20,076 nucleotides of DNA from GWA1-39-11 sp964640435 (GTDB taxonomy: Bacteria > Patescibacteriota > Microgenomatia > Levybacterales > GWA1-39-11): positions 1 through 20,076 of the forward strand of contig CAZXFJ010000018.1 in the NCBI GenBank assembly GCA_964640435.1, written 5' to 3'. The notes under the pieces are model-generated. The model had not been told where the DNA came from. It saw only the letters and a program-made list of their open reading frames with translations, and made no database searches. A program made the translations under genes and the position numbers. This document shows positions 14,897 to 20,076 of the stretch, piece by piece (the first letter of the stretch is position 1; each line of letters starts with the position of its first letter).

Positions 14897-15979
14897 TTAT
14901 CTTCCTATTTTAAATTCCACTACATCGCCGTCGTGCATTACATAGTCTCGGCCTTCCATTAATGCTTTACCAGCAGAACGTGCACCTTTCCATCCATTGT
15001 TTTCAACAAAATTATCAAATGAAACAACCTCGGCTTTAATAAAGTTTTTAATAAAGTCAGTATGAATTTCACCCGCAGCTTCTGGCGCCGTTGAACCATT
15101 TTTAATTGTCCAAGCCCGAACCTCTATTTCTCCACAAGTTAAAAATGATATTAAACCTAGCTCCATATATGCTTTTTGAATAAGTCTCTCAAGGCCTGAC
15201 TTTTCAACTCCTAAATCAGTCAGATATTCTTTCTGCTCATCATCGGATAATGCAGCAAGTTCTTCTTCTACTCTTGCAGAGATTACAACAAACTTTTCTT
15301 TTGGTAATCCAAGCTCATCTGAAAACTTACTAATAATATTATCTGCGTTTTTTAAATCATTTTCTGGAACGTTGATTACAATTATCTCAGGCTTACTTGA
15401 TAAAAGGTTAAGTGATTTTACAAATTCTATTTCATCTTTTGAAAATTCTAAATCTAATACATTTTTTCCTTCATTTAATGTTTGCTCGAGTCTTTCGAGA
15501 GTTTTTTCTGCTGCTTTATTTTTTTGTTTTGAAGCAGTAATGGTCGCAAGATCTGCCAAAGCAAGCTCCGTTCTTATTGTTTCATAATCTGTTTTTGGAT
15601 CAACTGATCCTTCACGAACAATGTTTCCATCTTCAAATGCTCGAACTACATGCGCGATTATTTTTACTTCACGAATATGTGACAGGAATTTATTTCCAAG
15701 ACCAGCACCCTCAGATGCACCCTTAACAAGTCCAGCAATATCAACAAACTCAACAGTTGCAGGTTTTATCGGAGGAAGACCAGCCATTGAATGCTCAGCT
15801 TTTGTAATTTCTGCAAGTGAAGTTAGTCGATCGTCCGGAACTGGAACAATTCCAATATTTGGTTCAATTGTCGCAAAGGGATAGTTTGCAGCAAGTGCTT
15901 GCTGCTTTTTCAAAAGTGCATTAAATAATGTTGATTTTCCTACGTTTGGAAGACCGACTATTCCTACTGATAGATTCAT
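14897..15979 (-). CDS. ychF: Redox-regulated/ribosome-associated ATPase YchF (OLA1 family)
   Basis: A TRAFAC-class P-loop NTPase that prefers ATP and binds ribosomes. The P-loop is GLPNVGKS (residues 9-16), switch II is DIAGLVKGASEGAGLGNKFL, and the TGS-like domain closes the C-terminus (FIKAEVVSFDNFV, then KALMEGRDYVMHDGDVVEFK). At 360 residues it is full length. Its first 59 bases are also read in another frame by the recombinase gene, so a mobile element has been inserted right at its 5' end. No Shine-Dalgarno or good promoter is visible ahead of the ATG; expression may now come from the element or by coupling to the recombinase. Confidence 0.95.
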   Translation of the reverse strand: MNLSVGIVGLPNVGKSTLFNALLKKQQALAANYPFATIEPNIGIVPVPDDRLTSLAEITKAEHSMAGLPPIKPATVEFVDIAGLVKGASEGAGLGNKFLSHIREVKIIAHVVRAFEDGNIVREGSVDPKTDYETIRTELALADLATITASKQKNKAAEKTLERLEQTLNEGKNVLDLEFSKDEIEFVKSLNLLSSKPEIIVINVPENDLKNADNIISKFSDELGLPKEKFVVISARVEEELAALSDDEQKEYLTDLGVEKSGLERLIQKAYMELGLISFLTCGEIEVRAWTIKNGSTAPEAAGEIHTDFIKNFIKAEVVSFDNFVENNGWKGARSAGKALMEGRDYVMHDGDVVEFKIGR

Positions 15980-17555
15980 ATTGGATATTTTGTGCCTGGG
16001 TTATGAGCGGAATACGCCCATTGACCAGTGCAGTTCTCCTTTCCTTAACATAAATAGATACTATAAGACTCCTCAAATATTCTTGCTTTTCTGAAGCTAC
16101 AGAATGCTTTATAGAGTAGTATATTGTATCACAGACAGACTCAAAACTATCGAGGTTTACAGCGTAATCAGGGGCTTGCTCATCAAAGTCTCTTATCTTT
16201 GACTCTATGGATTCCCGCTTTGCTTTTATATCTTTCATCTCTACTTTATATTGTTCAAAGTCGATGAGCTTGGTAGCATAAGCCTTTGTATATCTTTTCT
16301 CTGTATCTGTAAGCGTTTCTAATACCCCTTTCAGGCGTTTTACTTCATCCTTTGACTTATCTACTGTCTTACCCTGCTTGTCATTCCATTTTTGGGCTTG
16401 TGACTTTATAAGGGATGGGTTCGCTAATAATTCAAGCAGCTTATTCCAGACCATTGCATCAAGGACTTCTGCATTTACGCCCTCATATTTACACTTCTCG
16501 GTTGATACCGGGTAGTTATATATTCGAGCTGCACACCTGTAATAATGATGCTCTCTTACCCCATCTCCTACACGTTTCGCTCCGCAAGCACACATCACCT
16601 TCCCAGACAGTAAATATTCGTAAACCTTATTTCGCTTTCCATAAAGAAAATTTTCATTCATTCTTTGCTTTGCCCTATAAAATAAATCGTCTTCAATTAT
16701 TCTTACTTCTGGAATAGGTATTTCAATCCATTCACTTTTCAGCCTAGCCTTGCGACTGCTTTTTTTAACTCTTTTATATTTTTCATTGTTCATCGGATTT
16801 TTAGGAACAACTGCTTCCATTCTGTTATAAAAACTTATGCCAATATAATCCTTCCTATTAAGCATTCTTGCGATAGAACTCTTTGCCCAACTGTCTTTTC
16901 TTCCTTTTGGAGGCTTGATACCTAACTCATAAAGTTTCATAACAACCTTCCTCATTGAATATCCTTCGTCTGCTACCCAGTGGAAAATCATTCTTACAAT
17001 TTCCGCCTCCGGTTCATATACTTCAAAATAACCATCCTCAGAGCCAACTTTGAGATGATACCTGAATCCATACGGGGCTTGATGCCCAACTAATTTTCCA
17101 CTCTTGGCTTTATTTATCTTTCCTTGCCTCATCTTTCTCACTATTTTCTTCCTATCCAATTCTGCAAAAACTGCTAATACCTGCTGTAAAGCATTTCCTT
17201 CGTCTGTATCAGCCATTGGACTTGTAACACAATAAAGCTCTACCGATTTGTCTCGCAGTTCTCGAAAAACAAATTCCTGATAAGCAACATTTCTGGCTAT
17301 TCTATCTCTATCCAGAAAGACAACACCTTCCCATAATCCACTCCCCACATCTTCTAAGAGTTCATCAAGTGCTGGTCTTTGAAGGATATCTCCACTCCAA
17401 CCATCATCACGATACCATTTGATAATGTTCGCATTATTCTTATCAGCCCATTCTTGAATAAAACGATTCTGAACTTCAATCGTCTGTTCTTCTGCCTGTC
17501 GTTCAGTTGATACACGGCAATATGCAGCCAATTTTTTCAATTTCAATTCATCCAT
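15921..17555 (-). CDS. Large serine recombinase (integrase), 544 aa
   Basis: It catalyses site-specific integration of the element through a Ser-DNA intermediate. The catalytic domain opens AAYCRVSTERQ with nucleophile S16, and LDRDRIARN (81-89) carries active-site arginines. A recombinase domain spans about 155-260 (GHQAPYGFRYHLK). The zinc ribbon uses C322, C324, C341 and C355. A coiled coil lies around 395-460. The last 18 residues, from about E527, are encoded inside the ychF start and form a basic serine/arginine-rich tail that is probably foreign to the native protein. The ATG comes 5 bases after the excisionase stop, with AGGAAAC as a ribosome site. Confidence 0.95.
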   Translation of the reverse strand: MDELKLKKLAAYCRVSTERQAEEQTIEVQNRFIQEWADKNNANIIKWYRDDGWSGDILQRPALDELLEDVGSGLWEGVVFLDRDRIARNVAYQEFVFRELRDKSVELYCVTSPMADTDEGNALQQVLAVFAELDRKKIVRKMRQGKINKAKSGKLVGHQAPYGFRYHLKVGSEDGYFEVYEPEAEIVRMIFHWVADEGYSMRKVVMKLYELGIKPPKGRKDSWAKSSIARMLNRKDYIGISFYNRMEAVVPKNPMNNEKYKRVKKSSRKARLKSEWIEIPIPEVRIIEDDLFYRAKQRMNENFLYGKRNKVYEYLLSGKVMCACGAKRVGDGVREHHYYRCAARIYNYPVSTEKCKYEGVNAEVLDAMVWNKLLELLANPSLIKSQAQKWNDKQGKTVDKSKDEVKRLKGVLETLTDTEKRYTKAYATKLIDFEQYKVEMKDIKAKRESIESKIRDFDEQAPDYAVNLDSFESVCDTIYYSIKHSVASEKQEYLRSLIVSIYVKERRTALVNGRIPLITQAQNIQYESISRNSRSSKRRKINII

Positions 17556-17560
17556 ATTGA

Positions 17561-17737
17561 TTATTGTTTCCTGGTCTTTATAGATTCAACAAAGTCATCT
17601 AGGTCTTTTGGGTCAACTCTATAACCTCTCCCTAGTTTCACCGCTCTTAATCTTCCAGATTTTATATAAGTCAGCACTGTTTGCCAGTGAATTTGAAGTT
17701 GTGAAGCTACTTGTTCGACTGTTAAATATGTTTCCAT
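17561..17737 (-). CDS. Excisionase-like helix-turn-helix protein, 58 aa
   Basis: METYLTVEQVASQLQIHWQT followed by VLTYIKSGRLRAVKLGRGYR is the MerR/excisionase-type HTH (HTH_17) with its wing, ending LDDFVESIKTRKQ. Such proteins bend DNA at att sites and steer the recombinase towards excision, or act as small regulators. The frame is open to 17800, but the family start and the promoter indicate the ATG at 17737. That ATG lies inside the palindrome TTCCATATATGGAA. It is directly upstream of the recombinase gene and co-transcribed with it. Confidence 0.88.
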   Translation of the reverse strand: METYLTVEQVASQLQIHWQTVLTYIKSGRLRAVKLGRGYRVDPKDLDDFVESIKTRKQ

Positions 17738-17745
17738 ATATGGAA
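17732..17745. promoter_or_regulatory. Operator O1, perfect palindrome over the excisionase start codon
   Basis: TTCCATATATGGAA, a perfect 14-bp palindrome, starts at about the +1 of the excisionase promoter and includes its ATG. The flanks continue the match to O2: TGTTTCCATATATGGAATG here against TGTTTCCATATATGGCATG at 19778-19796. A protein bound here would cover the transcript start. Confidence 0.7.
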
Positions 17746-17752
17746 TGTTTAT

Positions 17753-17781
17753 AAGATAAACTAAATAAAACTCAATGTCAA
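17753..17781 (-). promoter_or_regulatory. Promoter of the excisionase-recombinase pair
   Basis: A perfect TTGACA (17776-17781), a 17-base spacer and TATCTT (17753-17758) on the minus strand. The predicted start at about 17746 touches operator O1, and the leader would be about 9 bases. The -35 box contains the TGA stop of the upstream 73-aa gene. Confidence 0.7.
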
Positions 17782-17999
17782 TGGATTGATAAATAATCAA
17801 CCAAAATACTTTTCTTTTTACACAAATGCTCGTAGTCTTTTTTATAAGAATCAGATTTGAAATAAGCCCGCAACTTCTTTTGCTCTTGGATTATATGAGA
17901 AAACATCTTACTAAAAACTTCTTCTAACACCTGCTCTGATTCCGGTGTATCGATGTATTGATATTCAAGTTCTATATTCTTTTTATATTTCTTTTTCAT
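17778..17999 (-). CDS. Small charged protein of the mobile element, 73 aa
   Basis: I do not recognise it. It is a lysine/glutamate/tyrosine-rich helical protein (MKKKYKKNIELEYQYIDTPE, then HIIQEQKKLRAYFKSDSYKK) without a membrane segment. A GAGG element about 11 bases upstream, in the end of the replication gene, serves as its ribosome site. The gene starts 7 bases after that gene's stop, so it belongs to the replication operon. The excisionase promoter begins at its stop codon. Confidence 0.65.
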   Translation of the reverse strand: MKKKYKKNIELEYQYIDTPESEQVLEEVFSKMFSHIIQEQKKLRAYFKSDSYKKDYEHLCKKKSILVDYLSIH

Positions 18000-18006
18000 A
18001 TATTCG

Positions 18007-18819
18007 CTACGCCTCTTTCAAGAATTTGTAAACTAAACCAAAAAAATACTTCTCTTTATCTTCAACATTTGGAGCATCAACCATCACAGAAGCCGCTCTC
18101 TGTAATAAAAACTTCCTATTATTTGCAAAACTTTCTCGAAAAAACTTGAACCATGATTTCGATGGATTAGTTATACCCACATATTTCGATAATCGTTCTG
18201 CCTCCACCTGCCATTCGTAGTGCGGAACATTTTCCCCTTCTCCAACTTCAGAACGACCAATTAAATGAGAAAAATTACTACCTATGGTTACACCAATAGC
18301 GGTTGGGTTACCACGACCTCTGTTTACTTCTTCTCTTACTGGGATATTTTTATTTACAGCCGAAGGCTGTTTTTTAACAACGATAGTAGAATTATTATCA
18401 TTATTCTCATTCTTATTAGTGGTTAGCTGGTGGTTTGCAGTTGGTAAATTGGGTGGTGTTTCTGCTGGTGAATCATTAGAGGCATTTATCGAGAAAATCC
18501 CATCAGCACAGTATAAATAGATACTATATCTGTTGGTTACCTTGATGGTTTTTATATATCCATGTCTCGCCAATTTCTTACACGCACCCCGATACTCTCC
18601 TTCTGACATTCCTAATAAACCTGTGACTGAGATTCTACCGGTAATAAATTGCTTTGGTTCTAGCTGAATAGCCTCTCCGCTCCAAGCAATCTCTCCCGCT
18701 TCTCGTCTTGCTCTGCGAGCAAATTCAGCTAATAAGTGAAAACATATTGGTGACTGCTTTAACCAATCAGGTATCTCACGATAGTGCTTTATATAAGTAG
18801 ACTTATTTGTATTCTCCAT
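18007..18819 (-). CDS. Replication-initiator/replisome-organizer-like winged-helix protein, 270 aa
   Basis: The N-terminal 110 residues (YREIPDWLKQSPICFHLLAE, then LEPKQFITGRISVTGLLGMS and ACKKLARHGYIKTIKVTNRY) have the winged-helix layout of phage replisome organizers and DnaD-like initiators. An asparagine-rich linker (NNDNNSTIVV) follows, then a C-terminal domain (SKYVGITNPSKSWFKFFRES, FFGLVYKFLKE). Its likely role is to start replication of the excised circle. Three in-frame ATGs exist between 18837 and 18819. GGAG 6 bases before the ATG at 18819 selects that one, giving a 17-base overlap with the DUF5659 gene. The assignment rests on fold pattern, not a diagnostic motif. Confidence 0.65.
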   Translation of the reverse strand: MENTNKSTYIKHYREIPDWLKQSPICFHLLAEFARRARREAGEIAWSGEAIQLEPKQFITGRISVTGLLGMSEGEYRGACKKLARHGYIKTIKVTNRYSIYLYCADGIFSINASNDSPAETPPNLPTANHQLTTNKNENNDNNSTIVVKKQPSAVNKNIPVREEVNRGRGNPTAIGVTIGSNFSHLIGRSEVGEGENVPHYEWQVEAERLSKYVGITNPSKSWFKFFRESFANNRKFLLQRAASVMVDAPNVEDKEKYFFGLVYKFLKEA

Positions 18820-19066
18820 ATCTGTCTCCATTTCCATTTCTATGTCTCATAGCTGTTATTAGCTCCTCTCTGCGTGCAAATAGCTCCCTCGCCGGAGCTT
18901 GACCATTATTGAGGTATTCACGAGCTAGCTCATTACACAGGTCGAGGTCTTCAAAAATGAATATAAAATGTCGTGGGCGGTCTGAAGTAATATCAAGAAG
19001 TTTTGCTTGTCTGGAAAGCAAAAAAGAACTAGTAAGAATATCGTCTGTTTTGAAAAGATTTTCCAT
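18803..19066 (-). CDS. DUF5659-domain protein, 87 aa
   Basis: The pattern FKTDDILTSSFLLSRQAKLL, then RHFIFIFEDLDLCNELAREY, then NGQAPARELFARREELITAM agrees with the DUF5659 family. That family is a small domain of unknown function often found near replication and recombination genes of mobile elements. It is soluble and of alpha/beta type. It overlaps the replication-initiator-like gene by 17 bases and is the first gene of that operon. Only a weak AGAGA lies before the ATG. A terminator hairpin ends 23 bases upstream, so its expression may need read-through. Confidence 0.68.
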   Translation of the reverse strand: MENLFKTDDILTSSFLLSRQAKLLDITSDRPRHFIFIFEDLDLCNELAREYLNNGQAPARELFARREELITAMRHRNGNGDRYGEYK

Positions 19067-19089
19067 ATTCGTCTCTATTTCTAGCCATT

Positions 19090-19144
19090 AAAAAAGCCCT
19101 AAGTTGAAATATGCCTTTAATGGCATTCGTTTCATCTTGGGCTT
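19090..19144 (-). terminator. Intrinsic terminator ahead of the DUF5659 gene
   Basis: On the minus strand AAGCCC (19139-19144) pairs with GGGCTT (19094-19099). The stem continues inward as AAG/CTT and includes nested GAAA/TTTC and TGCC/GGCA stems around an ATTAAA loop. It ends in a T6 run. The position is 5' of the operon rather than at the end of a gene, which suggests attenuation. Confidence 0.7.
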
Positions 19145-19232
19145 CATGCAATCCTTCTCAGGACATTTGCCAGTTGAGTGAGGGGTATCCTTTGCCTATT
19201 GGCTGCGACTCTCTACTCCAAAGATTCGAATA
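19090..19232 (-). ncRNA. Candidate structured leader RNA or small RNA of about 140 nt
   Basis: A transcript from the promoter at 19240-19268 to the terminator at 19090 would contain no convincing ORF but several stems. GAGTAGAG pairs with CTCACTC (one bulged A), enclosing a GCC-AATA-GGC hairpin. GCAA/TTGC with inner TCC/GGA closes a TGAGAA loop, and the terminator comes last. I could not match it to a known riboswitch, ribozyme, 6S RNA or tmRNA. It could be a cis-acting attenuator for the replication operon or a trans-acting RNA. Confidence 0.45.
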
Positions 19233-19239
19233 TATATTA

Positions 19240-19268
19240 AACGTAACAGAAATAAAAATACTTGTCAA
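19240..19268 (-). promoter_or_regulatory. Candidate promoter of the structured RNA
   Basis: A perfect TTGACA (19263-19268), a 17-base spacer and a poor TACGTT (19240-19245), on the minus strand. An AT-rich stretch follows. A perfect hairpin lies 5 bases upstream of the -35. Confidence 0.45.
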
Positions 19269-19273
19269 TAGTT

Positions 19274-19293
19274 TAGCCCGATATGACGGGCTA
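19274..19293. repeat. Inverted repeat TAGCCCG-6-CGGGCTA
   Basis: A perfect 7-bp stem with a 6-base ATATGA loop. It has no T-run on either strand, so it is not a clear terminator. Its place just upstream of a -35 box suggests a protein site or a DNA hairpin of a replication origin. Confidence 0.5.
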
Positions 19294-19531
19294 ATTGAAA
19301 CCGGTTACAAACTTTGATGAGGAAATAATTACCTGGTAGACGCAAACACATTTAATCAGTTGCATACCTCAACTTCCTGAATATGCCCACCTTAAAATTA
19401 TCTATACTTCAACTCCATACAGTTTATTTATTATAAACTTGCATTATAGAAAGATATTATATAGAGATAATTGTGCTTAGCATGTCTCCATCTTGTAAAG
19501 GTATCAGAAGTGTAAAAAGGTAGTGCGGGAG
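19294..19531. other. Gene-free AT-rich region of the element
   Basis: No ORF on either strand looks real. I see the inverted repeat at 19421-19439, two similar direct copies of ATAC-(C/T)TCAACT-(T)CC (19364-19377 and 19404-19416, 40 bases apart), and a very AT-rich run at 19425-19470. Together with the adjacent replication-initiator-like gene this could be a replication origin, but the evidence is thin. Confidence 0.35.
19421..19439. repeat. Inverted repeat AGTTTAT-5-ATAAACT
   Basis: A perfect 7-bp inverted repeat around TTATT, within the AT-rich gene-free region. Possible operator or unwinding element; no function is shown. Confidence 0.4.
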
Positions 19532-19768
19532 TTAAAATTCAAATAAGTCTCTTACTTGAACCTTCAATCCCCTCGCTAACTTTATAAGATAGCGGACAGA
19601 AGTATTCACATACCCGTTCTCAATCTTAGCAAGGTATGAGACGTTGACATGCGCATGGTCTGCGAACTCCTCTTGAGTCATACCTTTCCGCTCCCGGAGC
19701 TTTTTAATTGTTTTTCCAAGAACCTCCCTTTCTCTCTGAAATGGATTATCTTGAGCGTAACCTGACAT
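19532..19768 (-). CDS. XRE-family HTH transcriptional regulator, 78 aa
   Basis: The core REREVLGKTIKKLRERKGMT, then QEEFADHAHVNVSYLAKIEN, then YLIKLARGLKVQVRDLF is a Cro/cI-type HTH_3 domain. The recognition helix lies in VNVSYLAKIENG. It is a stand-alone DNA-binding dimer, the usual repressor of an integrated element. The frame is open to 19804, which would place coding sequence over the operators; the ATG at 19768 keeps O2 and O3 upstream. No strong Shine-Dalgarno or promoter is visible. The palindromes O1-O3 are its natural candidate targets (inference). Confidence 0.9.
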   Translation of the reverse strand: MSGYAQDNPFQREREVLGKTIKKLRERKGMTQEEFADHAHVNVSYLAKIENGYVNTSVRYLIKLARGLKVQVRDLFEF

Positions 19769-19779
19769 GCTTCTATTGT

Positions 19780-19793
19780 TTCCATATATGGCA
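19780..19793. promoter_or_regulatory. Operator O2, imperfect palindrome upstream of the XRE gene
   Basis: TTCCATATATGGCA differs from the perfect palindrome at one base and lies 11 bases ahead of the XRE ATG. A site here would suit autoregulation. Confidence 0.65.
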
Positions 19794-19803
19794 TGAATTA
19801 CCA

Positions 19804-19817
19804 TTCCATATATGGAA
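19804..19817. promoter_or_regulatory. Operator O3, perfect palindrome between XRE and the divergent gene
   Basis: TTCCATATATGGAA, 24 bases from O2 start to start, occupies the -35 position of the rightward promoter at 19827-19832. Occupation would affect the divergent gene. Confidence 0.68.
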
Positions 19818-19826
19818 AGTTTGTGC

Positions 19827-19832
19827 TATACT
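19827..19832 (+). promoter_or_regulatory. -10 box of the rightward gene
   Basis: TATACT, 17 bases downstream of TTCCAT (19804-19809), which is a poor -35 and part of O3. The predicted start is about 5 bases before the ATG at 19844. A promoter with its -35 in the operator could be repressed or activated by the bound regulator. Confidence 0.5.
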
Positions 19833-19843
19833 TCAGGCAAATA

Positions 19844-20076
19844 ATGAGAAAGCATACCACGCTCTTATTAATAATTTGGGGAGTCCTAACTTCTATTACT
19901 ACTATTTATTTCTGGAGCTCTACCCAGAAACAAGAAAAAAGAAATGCACTCCTCACAGAATCTATTTCTCTCCACAAAAAAGCACTATCAAATGAAGTTA
20001 AATCCTACTATGCCATCAACGACTGCTTCGTAGTCAAACGTGGTCTATGCGACGCTGATGAATTTAAGAACACATT
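19844..20076 (+). CDS. Membrane-anchored protein, N-terminal part (runs off the window)
   Basis: The frame is open from the ATG at 19844 to the edge, 77 residues visible. MRKHTTLLLIIWGVLTSITT is a signal anchor or signal peptide: two positive residues followed by a hydrophobic stretch to about residue 24. A lysine/serine-rich helical region follows (STQKQEKRNALLTESISLHK), then YYAINDCFVVKRGLCDADEF with two cysteines outside the membrane. An AGG lies 7 bases before the start. I cannot name it. It is divergent from the XRE gene and could be cargo of the element. Confidence 0.65.
   Translation, partial: MRKHTTLLLIIWGVLTSITTIYFWSSTQKQEKRNALLTESISLHKKALSNEVKSYYAINDCFVVKRGLCDADEFKNT

Larger units (their letters stand above)
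15950..20076. mobile_element. Integrated element at the 5' end of ychF (right end outside window)
   Basis: The block from the ychF start to the right edge holds a large serine recombinase, an excisionase-like protein, a replication-initiator-like protein, DUF5659, an XRE repressor and a possible cargo gene, a typical set for an integrative element. The left junction is placed near 15950-16010, because the recombinase reading frame passes straight into the first codons of ychF. The exact att core cannot be fixed from one end: no second copy of the ychF start is present in the window. The left limit given is approximate. Confidence 0.7.

Noticed and set aside
17734..17743. CCATATATGG looks like a eukaryotic CArG/SRF box
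   Set aside because: The surrounding genes are clearly bacterial; the resemblance follows from any AT-centred palindrome of this type.
19145..19232. TPP riboswitch or hammerhead ribozyme in the candidate RNA, suggested by CTGAGA
   Set aside because: Only the short CTGAGA string agrees; the other conserved blocks of the THI box and the CUGANGA/GAAA hammerhead core are missing.
19111..19317. A 68-residue open frame on the plus strand
   Set aside because: It runs antisense through the terminator and the stems of the candidate RNA, has no ribosome site and resembles no protein.
19708..19995. A 95-residue plus-strand frame over the XRE start and the rightward gene
   Set aside because: It covers the operators and overlaps, in another frame, a better-supported gene starting at 19844 with a signal anchor.
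1..20076. tRNA genes or a CRISPR array
   Set aside because: I found no T-arm-like GGTTCRANNCC sequence with cloverleaf flanks and no regularly spaced repeats.

Overview
The window looks like a chromosomal segment of a Candidate Phyla Radiation (Patescibacteria) bacterium with an integrated mobile element at its right end. The evidence is AT-rich, tightly packed genes, shortened housekeeping proteins (a release factor 1 lacking about 60 N-terminal residues, a 402-residue prolyl-tRNA synthetase with no room for the usual insertion domain), L31 and S21 ribosomal proteins, and many lineage-type proteins I cannot name. TGA is used as a stop (for example proS), so the code is standard. I cannot resolve the lineage below CPR.

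Region 1 (1-4900): the end of an EamA transporter, a 401-residue unknown protein, rpmE, a terminator, then prfA with an unknown gene translationally coupled to it, a DHH/MYG1-like phosphoesterase and a proline-rich tail-anchored protein. Region 2 (4864-11842, all minus strand): an unknown protein, proS, a three-gene operon of charged helical proteins, prs, ybaB, dnaX, ybeY, rpsU and a HIT protein. These cover translation, PRPP supply, the replication clamp loader and ribosome maturation. Region 3 (11856-15979, minus strand): a CheY-like regulator with a soluble PAS-GAF-PAS histidine kinase, an unknown protein and ychF.

Region 4 (about 15950 to the right edge): an integrated element. A large serine recombinase runs directly into the 5' end of ychF, so the left junction lies there. 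Upstream on the same strand are an excisionase-like HTH protein, a 73-residue unknown, a replication-initiator-like winged-helix protein, a DUF5659 protein, a candidate structured leader RNA ending in an intrinsic terminator, and an XRE repressor. A divergent membrane-anchored protein runs off the right edge. The right attachment site is not in the window.

The best candidate for something undescribed is the control circuit of this element. A 14-bp palindrome, TTCCATATATGGAA, occurs perfectly twice and once with one mismatch. It lies over the excisionase start codon and in the divergent control region of the XRE gene. I infer that the XRE protein uses it to switch excision/integration and cargo together. 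A putative attenuator RNA sits ahead of the DUF5659/replication genes.

Many chromosomal genes have a TATAAT-like -10 box 6-9 bases ahead of the start codon, which implies leaderless mRNAs. Genes inside operons use overlapping or near-overlapping stop-start junctions, four of them the identical TAATATG.
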